Shown here piece after piece: positions 1 through 6,374 of a stretch of DNA of 27,127 nucleotides; positions within the stretch are counted from its first letter, which is position 1; each line of letters begins with the position of its first letter. Source of the stretch: an uncultured Lachnospiraceae bacterium (GTDB lineage: Bacteria > Bacillota > Clostridia > Lachnospirales > Lachnospiraceae). A model generated the notes under the pieces. It worked only from the letters and a program-made list of their open reading frames with translations. It was not told where the DNA came from and searched no databases. The DNA lies in the NCBI GenBank assembly GCA_910585995.1, contig CAJUGG010000042.1:1-27127 (forward strand), in the 5' to 3' direction. The position numbers and the translations under genes were made by a program.

Positions 1-1
1 A

Positions 2-154
2 CAAATCATGCAAGGCATAAATGGTTTATATAATAACGAGCAATCAGAAAGGGAGGAAGCATTTGCTAGATTAGAACATTTGAGAAAAAAAGGAACTGTT
101 TCAGACTATGATGCAGAGTTGGCTTCGTATAGGGAAGAAAAATATGGTAAATAG
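2..154 (+). CDS. C-terminal end of a putative antitoxin (partial)
   Basis: An open frame enters from the left edge and ends at a TAG at 152-154. Its roughly 50 visible residues are charged and helical-looking (EREEAFARLEHLRKKG) and end in YREEKYGK. It overlaps the start of the PIN-domain gene by 11 bp. A short charged protein overlapping a PIN toxin is the usual layout of a VapBC-like type II toxin-antitoxin pair, so the antitoxin role is inferred mainly from position. The DNA-binding N-terminus lies outside the window, so the family cannot be named. Confidence 0.6.
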   Translation, partial: QIMQGINGLYNNEQSEREEAFARLEHLRKKGTVSDYDAELASYREEKYGK

Positions 155-557
155 GATTCTGGTTGATACAAATGTGTTACTTGATTATATTCTTACGAGA
201 GAGCCTTTCTTTGCAGATGCAAAAAAAATTGTTCAAGCTTGTGTAGATGGAAAAGCAAAAGGATGTATTGCAGCTCATTCTATTACTAACATGTTTTTTA
301 TTTTGAGAAAAGATTATAATTCAAAAGAGCGAAGAGAAATATTATCTAGTCTGTTTTCTGTTTTTGATGTGGAAGGAATAGATAAAGTAAAGTTATTATC
401 GGCTCTCCAAAATGAAGAGTTTTTTGATTTTGAAGATTGTCTTCAGATGGAATGTGCAAGGTCCTATGGAGCAAAGTATATTATAACGAGAAATATGGAA
501 GATTATAAAGAATCAAAAGTAGAAGCGATTTTGCCAGGAGATTATTTGAGGTTATAA
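144..557 (+). CDS. PIN-domain ribonuclease toxin (VapC-like)
   Basis: This 137-residue protein begins MVNRILVDTNVLLDYI. The early Asp in the DTNVLLD motif is the first acidic metal ligand of PIN nucleases. A central acidic residue (NEEFFDFEDCLQMECA) and the late ITRNMEDY stretch fit the remaining active-site carboxylates. PIN toxins cleave RNA using Mg2+ and are restrained by a cognate antitoxin, here the upstream partial gene. An in-frame ATG at 108 is possible, but the start at 144 places the DTN motif at the normal position and gives the short overlap typical of these pairs. The AT-rich composition differs from the housekeeping genes downstream, in keeping with an accessory module. Confidence 0.82.
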   Translation: MVNRILVDTNVLLDYILTREPFFADAKKIVQACVDGKAKGCIAAHSITNMFFILRKDYNSKERREILSSLFSVFDVEGIDKVKLLSALQNEEFFDFEDCLQMECARSYGAKYIITRNMEDYKESKVEAILPGDYLRL

Positions 558-576
558 AAATTTTTATGTCGTAAAA

Positions 577-621
577 GAAAAGCATCAATGGATGAATAAA
601 TCATCTGAGGGTGCTTTTTTA
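577..621 (+). terminator. Rho-independent terminator after the PIN toxin
   Basis: An AAAAGCATC arm pairs with GGTGCTTTT. A nested GATGA/TCATC stem sits inside it, and the right arm runs into six T residues. It lies about 20 bp after the toxin stop codon. Confidence 0.65.
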
Positions 622-675
622 TGTAGATGCTTTAAAGGATAATATTGTGAAATTTTTATTAATGAAATTACTGGC

Positions 676-867
676 CTATCTAAGAGACAGACCAGTACCC
701 TTTTCGACGTTTTTAAGAACACCCAATGATAAATCAGATTTACCATGGTTAGGAACTGTTACACAATAGCCGAAGTCATGATGCCGATATTGATGATGTG
801 ATCCTTTGATCCGTACCACATACCAATTATTTTTGCGCAACACTTTGTCCACATCCTTAAATACCAT
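676..867 (-). CDS. hicA: HicA-family mRNA interferase toxin
   Basis: This 63-residue basic protein has the HicA pattern: an N-terminal helix (VDKVLRKNNWYVVRIKG), the GSHH motif carrying the catalytic His, a short VTVPNHGK strand and a C-terminal helix (LGVLKNVEKGTGL). HicA is a small double-stranded-RNA-binding-fold ribonuclease that cleaves mRNA and is neutralised by HicB. An ATG 15 bp upstream is open, but AGAGG just inside that extension is well placed to serve the ATG at 867, so 867 is preferred. A HicB-like gene is nearby on the opposite strand, with start codons about 320 bp apart, instead of directly downstream as in ordinary hicAB operons. Confidence 0.78.
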   Translation of the reverse strand: MVFKDVDKVLRKNNWYVVRIKGSHHQYRHHDFGYCVTVPNHGKSDLSLGVLKNVEKGTGLSLR

Positions 868-963
868 ATAGCTACCTCTCATATTATCTCATATCAGAAA
901 TGTATTAGTTTCCGCCATGAAATTCATTAGGTAAGCGTAGCTTTTATCACCCATTTAACAGGC

Positions 964-981
964 TTTTGTCATTTGACAAAA
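964..981. promoter_or_regulatory. Inverted repeat between hicA and hicB
   Basis: TTTTGTCA and TGACAAAA form a perfect 8-bp inverted repeat with a 2-bp centre, about 97 bp before the hicA start. It could be an operator for the divergent pair, but no clear sigma-A promoter for hicA was found beside it. The rest of 868-1120 shows nothing recognisable. Confidence 0.3.
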
Positions 982-1120
982 CGTAATTTCCAGTAGACCT
1001 CCGTAATTTGTTAATTATTCAGTTGTATTTTGAGATATACAGAACCAATGCTATATTTGTGTCGTCTTATGAAAAGGTATTTCTATTATACGTTATGGAG
1101 AGCTTGATTACAAGTTGATC

Positions 1121-1172
1121 TTGACTTTTAAGAGCATCTGTGATATGATATAACACGTGTCGAACACGTGTC
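1121..1172 (+). promoter_or_regulatory. hicB promoter with tandem ACACGTGT operator
   Basis: TTGACT (1121-1126) and TATGAT (1144-1149) are separated by exactly 17 bp, a good sigma-A promoter. Directly after it, the 10-mer AACACGTGTC occurs twice (1152-1161 and 1163-1172), 11 bp apart, each containing the palindrome ACACGTGT. The repeats cover the expected transcription start, so a bound ribbon-helix-helix or similar protein would block initiation. HicB antitoxins commonly autoregulate this way, so HicB itself is the likely ligand. Confidence 0.65.
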
Positions 1173-1187
1173 ATAAGGAGGGCAAAA

Positions 1188-1589
1188 ATGGAAGAAAACT
1201 ATACATATCCAGCCATTTTAGATTATAAAGAAGAAGGATATATCAATATCTGCTTTCCGGATTTTTCCGATGCTTATACTTGTGTGGAAAAAGGGGAAGA
1301 TGCTGTAAGTGCGGCGCAGGAAGCTCTTGCCTTGGCCATAACAGACCGGGAGGAAAATAAAGAGGAGCTGCCAGAACCATCAAAAGCTGAGAAAGTAAGA
1401 CTTGAAGAAAAACAGCAACTAGTCTATATCAATGTATGGATGCCCTACCACAGAACACAAGTCAAAGTAGTATATGTGAAAAAGACCTTGACCATACCTG
1501 CCTGGATTGATGAACTGGCAAAAGCAAATAATCTGAATTTTTCGGCTACTCTTGTGGAGGCAATTAAGGAAAAGTTATCTTTAAAATGA
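1188..1589 (+). CDS. hicB: HicB-family antitoxin with C-terminal DNA-binding region
   Basis: This 133-residue protein starts with the HicB partial RNase-H-like fold: YPAILDYKEEGYINICFPDF, a second strand ending in CVEKGEDA, then a helix (SAAQEALALAITDREE). The C-terminal part (VKKTLTIPAWIDELAKANNLNFSA) looks like a ribbon-helix-helix unit, the DNA-binding type found in many HicB proteins. HicB masks the HicA active site and represses its own promoter. An AAGGAGGG site at 1175-1182 lies 5 bp before the ATG. Its gene is divergent from hicA, which is unusual. Whether the two are true partners is inferred from proximity. Confidence 0.75.
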   Translation: MEENYTYPAILDYKEEGYINICFPDFSDAYTCVEKGEDAVSAAQEALALAITDREENKEELPEPSKAEKVRLEEKQQLVYINVWMPYHRTQVKVVYVKKTLTIPAWIDELAKANNLNFSATLVEAIKEKLSLK

Positions 1590-1716
1590 CAGGCGAAAAG
1601 ATAGCATAAAAGAGGCGAATAGACGTTGAAATTAGAAGCTGAGTGTGATAGTATATAATACTATGCCAGACTTTTATTTTTGACAATAGTTTTGCAATCA
1701 CAGAGAGGGACAAGCA

Positions 1717-1971
1717 GTGAATACATTACCTGTAAAAGATATGGCCAATATGTATATTGAACATTCTATGGTGATCAACAATTTTGTTACAACTGTTGGG
1801 AATCAGTTAAAAAGTTCTTTGCGCCGTGTATTTGGTGACGGCGTGAAATATAAATGGATAGAGAATGATCATAAACCCATGATTACAGAGAAAAATAAAG
1901 AAGAGTTAAAACTTTATATGTTTCCACATGTAAAGATTGATTTTGATGAGTTATTTGATGGAATGGATTGA
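1717..1971 (+). CDS. Small hypothetical protein
   Basis: This 84-residue protein starts at GTG with GAGAGGGA about 7 bp upstream. It was not recognised. It has no signal peptide or membrane segment, is helical-looking in its first half (NNFVTTVGNQLKSSLRRVFG), and ends in an acidic tail (DFDELFDGMD). A 17-bp palindrome (ATAGTAT-ATA-ATACTAT, 1648-1664) lies upstream and may be regulatory or the end of the hicB transcript. The gene stands between the toxin-antitoxin region and ychF on the same strand, which says little about function. Confidence 0.55.
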   Translation: MNTLPVKDMANMYIEHSMVINNFVTTVGNQLKSSLRRVFGDGVKYKWIENDHKPMITEKNKEELKLYMFPHVKIDFDELFDGMD

Positions 1972-2057
1972 TGATTTCATCAGATTTTGGTGAAAAGTTA
2001 TGAGACCTGGGAAAAAGGTTATTTACGTTCGATGAATAGAAAGGGGTAAAGATAAAG

Positions 2058-3158
2058 ATGAAATTAGGAATCGTTGGTCTGCCCAATGTGGGTAAAAGTA
2101 CGCTGTTTAATTCTTTGACCAAAGCCGGGGCAGAATCTGCCAATTATCCGTTTTGCACCATTGACCCGAATGTGGGTGTGGTGGCAGTGCCGGATGAGCG
2201 GCTTTCTAAGCTGGCAGAGCTGTATCACTCATTAAAGGTGACGCCGGCTGTGATCGAGTTTGTGGATATTGCCGGGCTGGTAAAAGGGGCTTCCAAAGGC
2301 GAGGGTCTGGGCAATCAGTTTTTGGCCAATATTCGTGAGGTGGATGCGATTGTACATGTGGTGCGTTGTTTTGAGGACAGCAATGTGATTCATGTGGATG
2401 GAAGCGTAGATCCTTTGAGGGATATTGAGACGATTAATCTGGAGCTGATCTTTTCGGATATTGAGATGCTGGAGCGCCGGATTGCGAGGACATCCAAAGG
2501 CGCGAGAAACGATAAGGGACTGGCCAAAGAGCTTGCTCTTTTGCAGAAGATCAAGGTGCATCTGGAGGAAGGTAAGACTGCCAAGAGTTTTACAGGGATC
2601 GAAGATGAAGAAGAGCAGGCATGGATGGATTCCTATAATCTGTTGACTTATAAGCCGGTGATTTTTGCAGCCAATGTGGCAGAAGATGATCTGAAAGAAG
2701 ATGGGGCAGGCAATGCGCATGTGCAGGCGGTCAGAGAATTTGCGGCTTCTGAGCACAGTGAAGTGTTTGTCATCTGTGCCCAGATCGAGCAGGAGATCTC
2801 AGAGCTTGAAGAGGAAGAAAAGAAGATGTTTTTGGAGGATCTGGGGATTGAGACTTCGGGTCTTGATAAGCTGATTCAGGCAAGCTATCGTCTGCTGGGG
2901 CTTTTGAGTTATCTGACAGCCGGAGAGAAGGAGACCCGCGCGTGGACGATCAAGATCGGGACCAAGGCGCCTCAGGCAGCAGGAAAGATTCATTCTGATT
3001 TTGAACGGGGATTTATCCGGGCAGAGGTTGTCAATTATCAGGATCTGTTGGACTGCGGTTCTATCGCTGCAGCAAGGGCAAAAGGTCTTGTGGGCAGCGA
3101 GGGAAAAGAGTATGTGGTAAAAGACGGAGATGTCATTGAATTTTTGTTCAACGTATGA
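2058..3158 (+). CDS. ychF: Ribosome-binding ATPase YchF (Obg-like)
   Basis: This 366-residue protein has the usual length for the family. The N-terminus carries the P-loop GLPNVGKST (residues 7-15), then DIAGLVKGASKGEGLG as switch/G3 region, and NVAEDD, the altered G4 motif that makes this Obg-family member prefer ATP over GTP. A helical insert follows, then a C-terminal TGS domain (KIGTKAPQAAGKIHSDFERGFIRAEV) ending in VVKDGDVIEFLFNV. YchF binds ribosomes and is linked to translation and stress responses. AGAAAGGGG precedes the ATG. The gene appears to be a single transcription unit. Confidence 0.96.
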   Translation: MKLGIVGLPNVGKSTLFNSLTKAGAESANYPFCTIDPNVGVVAVPDERLSKLAELYHSLKVTPAVIEFVDIAGLVKGASKGEGLGNQFLANIREVDAIVHVVRCFEDSNVIHVDGSVDPLRDIETINLELIFSDIEMLERRIARTSKGARNDKGLAKELALLQKIKVHLEEGKTAKSFTGIEDEEEQAWMDSYNLLTYKPVIFAANVAEDDLKEDGAGNAHVQAVREFAASEHSEVFVICAQIEQEISELEEEEKKMFLEDLGIETSGLDKLIQASYRLLGLLSYLTAGEKETRAWTIKIGTKAPQAAGKIHSDFERGFIRAEVVNYQDLLDCGSIAAARAKGLVGSEGKEYVVKDGDVIEFLFNV

Positions 3159-3165
3159 TGTATGA

Positions 3166-3182
3166 TGTCGAAATTTGTCGAG
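3166..3182 (+). promoter_or_regulatory. Possible tandem Spo0A boxes before lgt
   Basis: TGTCGAA (3166-3172) and TGTCGAG (3176-3182) are in the same orientation exactly 10 bp apart, one helical turn, and end 9 bp before the -35 of the lgt promoter. The Spo0A box is TGTCGAA, so the first copy is exact and the second differs at one base. Function is inferred only. Confidence 0.35.
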
Positions 3183-3191
3183 AACCTCTAG

Positions 3192-3220
3192 TTGAAAAAT
3201 GTCTAAAAAGGCCATAAAAT
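3192..3220 (+). promoter_or_regulatory. Sigma-A promoter for lgt
   Basis: TTGAAA (3192-3197), a 17-bp spacer and TAAAAT (3215-3220). It lies between ychF and lgt, so lgt does not depend on ychF transcription. Confidence 0.5.
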
Positions 3221-3225
3221 AAAAG

Positions 3226-3256
3226 AGCGGACTGAACCGGTCAGTCTGCTTGTTTG
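3226..3256 (+). terminator. Hairpin after ychF / in the lgt leader
   Basis: AGCGGACTGA pairs with TCAGTCTGCT over a 5-nt loop, followed by TTGTTT. It may end ychF transcription. It also lies just after the predicted lgt transcription start, so it could instead be a 5' leader stem. The T tract is weak. Confidence 0.5.
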
Positions 3257-3272
3257 GAAAGGACTTTCATCG

Positions 3273-4166
3273 ATGAACACTACAATTAACTTTCCATATC
3301 TGGGTATCTATCTGGATCACGTGGGAAAATCCATATCTGTCTTTGGATTCGAGATTGCTTTTTATGGAATCATTATGGGATGTTCCATCCTGCTGGGGCT
3401 TTACCTGGCAGAGAGGGAAGCGAAACGGACAGGACAGAACCCTGATACTTACACAGATCTGGTGATTTATGCGATTGTATTTTCTATCATCTGTGCAAGA
3501 GCTTACTATGTGATTTTCTCATGGGATAATTATAAGAATGACCTGCTTAGTATCTTTAATCTAAGGCAGGGCGGCATAGCCATCTACGGTGCGATTACCG
3601 GAGCAGTCTTAACGGTGTATGGATACAGCCGGGTAAAAAAACTTTCTTTTCCTTTACTGTTGGATACAGCGTGTATAGGACTGGTGGCAGGACAGATCCT
3701 CGGCCGATGGGGCAATTTTTTCAATCGGGAAGCCTTCGGCGGTTATACGGACGGAATCCTGGCCATGCAGCTTCCGGTCAGCGCAGTGCGTGCACATGAG
3801 ATTACAGAAGAGATGTGGGCGCATGTGCAGGTTATAGGCGGTGAACAGTTTATACAGGTACATCCCACGTTCTTATATGAATCTTTGTGGAACCTTGGGG
3901 TGATCTGTTTTCTGTACTGGTATCGCACAAGAAAAAAGTTCGAAGGAGAACTGTTTCTGACGTATCTTCTTCTGTATGGAGCGGGCAGAATCTGGATTGA
4001 AGGACTTCGGACAGATCAACTGAAGATTGGACACACAGGGATCCCGGTGTCCCAGTTGTTAGCAGGCGTGTTGATTCTTTTTTCCCTGTTGATGATCCTG
4101 AGAGGTAGGACCAGGAAGACAGATGGGGAGGTTCACAGGCAGGATGAACATCAAGAAAGCGATTGA
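3273..4166 (+). CDS. lgt: Prolipoprotein diacylglyceryl transferase
   Basis: This 297-residue multi-pass membrane protein transfers diacylglycerol from phosphatidylglycerol to the lipobox cysteine of prelipoproteins. Visible family marks are RQGGIAIYGAITGA, the Lgt signature GRWGNFFNREAFGG (about residues 143-156), HPTFLYESLWNL (from about 197) and GRIWIEGLRTDQL near the last membrane segments. The C-terminus is a hydrophilic tail (RGRTRKTDGEVHRQDEHQESD). Its last 23 bp overlap the start of the next small gene, implying translational coupling. A promoter and possible Spo0A boxes lie upstream. Confidence 0.95.
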   Translation: MNTTINFPYLGIYLDHVGKSISVFGFEIAFYGIIMGCSILLGLYLAEREAKRTGQNPDTYTDLVIYAIVFSIICARAYYVIFSWDNYKNDLLSIFNLRQGGIAIYGAITGAVLTVYGYSRVKKLSFPLLLDTACIGLVAGQILGRWGNFFNREAFGGYTDGILAMQLPVSAVRAHEITEEMWAHVQVIGGEQFIQVHPTFLYESLWNLGVICFLYWYRTRKKFEGELFLTYLLLYGAGRIWIEGLRTDQLKIGHTGIPVSQLLAGVLILFSLLMILRGRTRKTDGEVHRQDEHQESD

Positions 4167-4293
4167 AGTACAAAGAACTAGGATCGATCGTATGGCAAAA
4201 CGAGCGGATGATCTGACAAAGCTTTTGTATGAAGCCAGAAAGATGGACCGGCTGGTGGAGGCGTACGAATCCAGAAAAACAGAAACTACTTAA
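4144..4293 (+). CDS. 49-residue protein, possible Spo0E-like phosphatase
   Basis: The sequence begins MNIKKAIEVQRTRIDRMAKR and is wholly helical and highly charged. Its second half contains ARKMDRLVEAYE, which resembles the SQELDxLIxxY motif of Spo0E-type aspartyl-phosphate phosphatases, conserving the Asp, the Leu-Val/Ile pair and the Tyr but replacing Ser-Gln by Ala-Arg. Length and predicted two-helix form also fit that family, whose members dephosphorylate Spo0A~P and delay sporulation. The ATG lies within the end of lgt and the gene ends just before a strong terminator. Alternatively it is an unrelated small coiled-coil protein. The Spo0E assignment is tentative. Confidence 0.5.
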   Translation: MNIKKAIEVQRTRIDRMAKRADDLTKLLYEARKMDRLVEAYESRKTETT

Positions 4294-4299
4294 AAGAAA

Positions 4300-4339
4300 G
4301 GGCTGTCAGATCCATCGGGATATGGCAGCTCGATTTTTT
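4300..4339 (+). terminator. Rho-independent terminator of the lgt operon
   Basis: GGGCTGTCA pairs with TGGCAGCTC, with an inner ATCC/GGAT stem, followed by a run of six T. It separates the lgt unit from the mraZ promoter. Confidence 0.8.
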
Positions 4340-4350
4340 GTGAAAAACTA

Positions 4351-4379
4351 TTGATTTTTTCAAAAGTTCAGGGTATGAT
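4351..4379 (+). promoter_or_regulatory. Promoter of the division/cell-wall cluster (Pmra)
   Basis: TTGATT (4351-4356), a 17-bp spacer and TATGAT (4374-4379), about 87 bp before mraZ and just upstream of the MraZ operator repeats. Confidence 0.7.
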
Positions 4380-4389
4380 AATTAGGTAG

Positions 4390-4424
4390 GTGGTGAAAAG
4401 TGGTGTTAAGTGGCGGACCATGGA
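4390..4424 (+). promoter_or_regulatory. MraZ operator: TGG repeats every 10 bp
   Basis: The pentamers GTGGT, GTGGT, GTGGC and ATGGA start at 4390, 4400, 4410 and 4420, a perfect 10-bp period downstream of the promoter. Known MraZ operators are GTGG-type repeats separated by 5 nt. MraZ, encoded directly downstream, would therefore bind one face of the helix and repress its own operon. Confidence 0.75.
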
Positions 4425-4465
4425 GGAGAGATGGGGGCCTTTGACATAGGAGAGGATGGATAGCC

Positions 4466-4897
4466 ATGTTCATGGGAGAATACCGGCATACCGTAGATCC
4501 CAAAGGAAGGCTGATTATTCCATCCAGGTTCCGGGAACTGTTAGGAACAGAATTTATTGTGACAAGAGGACTGGATGGCTGTCTTTTTGTCTATCCGATG
4601 GACAACTGGAAAGTCTATATGGAAAAGCTTGGGAAGTTTCCCCTGACAGACAAGGATGCCAGACTTTTTATCCGTTTTATTGTGGCAGGTGCTTCTCTGT
4701 GTGAGTTGGACAAGCAGGGAAGGATACTTCTTCCTGTAACACTGCGGGAATTTGCAGGACTTCAAAAAGAGGTGCTGCTCGCAGGTGTGTTAGACCATAT
4801 TGAGATATGGAACGAAGAGCGCTGGAAGGAGAAGGTCGATTTTAGTGATATGGATCTGATCGCGGGCCACTTAAATGATCTGCTGGGCAGAGAGTAA
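4466..4897 (+). CDS. mraZ: Transcriptional regulator MraZ
   Basis: This 143-residue protein opens with MFMGEYRHTVDPKGRLIIPSRFRELL and repeats the fold at about residues 75-90 (LCELDKQGRILLPVTLREFAGL), the two AbrB-like halves of MraZ with a DxKGR/DxQGR motif each. MraZ forms ring-shaped oligomers that bind the operator upstream and control the division and cell-wall cluster. The start at 4466 has AGGAGAGGA about 10 bp upstream and matches the conserved family N-terminus. rsmH follows after 10 bp. Confidence 0.96.
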   Translation: MFMGEYRHTVDPKGRLIIPSRFRELLGTEFIVTRGLDGCLFVYPMDNWKVYMEKLGKFPLTDKDARLFIRFIVAGASLCELDKQGRILLPVTLREFAGLQKEVLLAGVLDHIEIWNEERWKEKVDFSDMDLIAGHLNDLLGRE

Positions 4898-4907
4898 GGA
4901 GAAGAGT

Positions 4908-5843
4908 ATGACATTCAAACATTATTCTGTTCTGCTTGAAGAGACGATGGAAGCGCTTCGCATCCGTCCAGACGGAATCTATGTGGACGGAACATTAGGC
5001 GGAGGCGGACATGCCTTGGCGGTGTGTAAGAGGCTGTCCGAAAGAGGGCATCTGTATGGCATCGATCAGGATGCCGCTGCGATCTCGACAGCCAGTGAGA
5101 GGCTTTCCATATTTGGAGATCAAGTGACCATCATCCGGAATAATTACTGCCAGATGAAAGAAGTATTAAAAACATACGGTGTTGAAAAGGTGGACGGCAT
5201 CCTGTTAGACCTGGGAGTCTCCTCCTATCAGCTAGATGAGGCCGACAGAGGATTTACTTACAGAGAAGATGCAGCGCTTGATATGAGGATGGACCAGAGG
5301 CAGTCGAAGACCGCGAAGGACATTGTCAATACCTACAGCGAGATGGACTTATACCGGATCATTCGTGATTACGGTGAGGATAAATTCGCAAAGAACATAG
5401 CAAAACATATCGTACAAAGGAGGAAAACAAAGCCAATCGAGACAACCAGTGAGTTGGTGGAGGCCATTAAAGCCGCGATTCCTTTAAAAGTGCGGATGCA
5501 GAAAGGTCATCCTGCGAAGCAGACTTTTCAGGCGATTCGGATCGAACTGAATCAAGAATTGGAAGTGCTGCAAAGTACGCTTGACGAGATGATTGATCTG
5601 CTGCATCCAGGTGGGAGAATCTGTGTCATTACATTTCATTCTCTGGAAGACCGGATTGTGAAGACGATCTTCAGGAGAAATGAAAGTCCATGTACTTGTC
5701 CCAGCCATTTTCCGGTCTGTGTATGTGGAAAAGTCTCAAAAGGTAGAGTTGTAACGAAAAAACCAATTTTACCATCAGAGAAAGAATTAGAAGAAAACAC
5801 ACGTTCGAAAAGTGCAAAACTGCGTGTATTTGAACATATCTGA
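4908..5843 (+). CDS. rsmH: 16S rRNA (cytosine(1402)-N4)-methyltransferase RsmH
   Basis: This 311-residue SAM-dependent methyltransferase modifies C1402 in the ribosomal P site. Conserved stretches include HYSVLLEETMEAL, the SAM-binding GTLGGGGHA, DLGVSSYQLDEADRGFTY, FQAIRIELNQELEVL and ICVITFHSLEDRIVK. A Cys-rich segment (SPCTCPSHFPVCVC) and the closing RSKSAKLRVFE are also typical. A longer frame from 4875 exists, but AAGGAGAAG directly before the ATG at 4908 and the family N-terminus favour 4908. This is the standard second gene of the cluster. Confidence 0.96.
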   Translation: MTFKHYSVLLEETMEALRIRPDGIYVDGTLGGGGHALAVCKRLSERGHLYGIDQDAAAISTASERLSIFGDQVTIIRNNYCQMKEVLKTYGVEKVDGILLDLGVSSYQLDEADRGFTYREDAALDMRMDQRQSKTAKDIVNTYSEMDLYRIIRDYGEDKFAKNIAKHIVQRRKTKPIETTSELVEAIKAAIPLKVRMQKGHPAKQTFQAIRIELNQELEVLQSTLDEMIDLLHPGGRICVITFHSLEDRIVKTIFRRNESPCTCPSHFPVCVCGKVSKGRVVTKKPILPSEKELEENTRSKSAKLRVFEHI

Positions 5844-5873
5844 CAGACAGGAATAAGAGGGGAGCTGGTTATT

Positions 5874-6365
5874 ATGGCGTTGAACAGAAGAAGATATATA
5901 GAGGGAAATACGGTACGAAAGACGGAACCCTTAGAACGTCCGAGGCGGAGGGAGGAGCCAAGACGGCAGGTCAGAAGGAGACGGGCAGTCAAGGAAAAAG
6001 TACAGTATGTCAATGTGCTTTACACTGTGTTTGTGGCCGCCGCCGCCTGTATGCTTTTGTGGTCTTGCGTCAATTATCTTCAGCTTCAGGCAGAGATTAC
6101 CAGCCGGATGAAAAATATTGCATCATTGGAGATGCAGCTAGAAGAACTAAAGAAGGAAAATGACGACAACTATACCCGTATTATGACTTCTGTAGATCTG
6201 GATTATATCAAAGACGTGGCGATCAATGAACTTGGCATGGTCTATGCAGGCGAGGATCAGGTGATCTTGTATGATGGAAAGACCAGAGATTATGTAAGGC
6301 AGAATCAGGAGATTCCAAAGGAAGACAGCACTCTGGTAGATCAGATCTTGGGGAAGGACAGATAG
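5874..6365 (+). CDS. ftsL: Cell division protein FtsL-like
   Basis: This 163-residue bitopic protein has a very basic cytoplasmic N-terminus (RPRRREEPRRQVRRRRAVKEK), one membrane segment at about residues 48-68 (VLYTVFVAAAACMLLWSCV), and an extracellular coiled coil (QAEITSRMKNIASLEMQLEEL) followed by the VDLDYIKDVAINELGMVYA region typical of FtsL/DivIC. FtsL forms a complex with DivIC and FtsQ that activates the septal synthase. Sequence conservation in the family is low, so the name rests on topology and position between rsmH and the first PBP gene. GAGGGGAG precedes the ATG. Confidence 0.85.
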   Translation: MALNRRRYIEGNTVRKTEPLERPRRREEPRRQVRRRRAVKEKVQYVNVLYTVFVAAAACMLLWSCVNYLQLQAEITSRMKNIASLEMQLEELKKENDDNYTRIMTSVDLDYIKDVAINELGMVYAGEDQVILYDGKTRDYVRQNQEIPKEDSTLVDQILGKDR

Positions 6366-6374
6366 GAGTAGTGA

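Noticed and set aside
669..696. A terminator for hicA (ACTGG/CCAGT hairpin)
   Set aside because: The stem overlaps the end of the coding region, has mismatches, and lacks a T tract on the minus strand.
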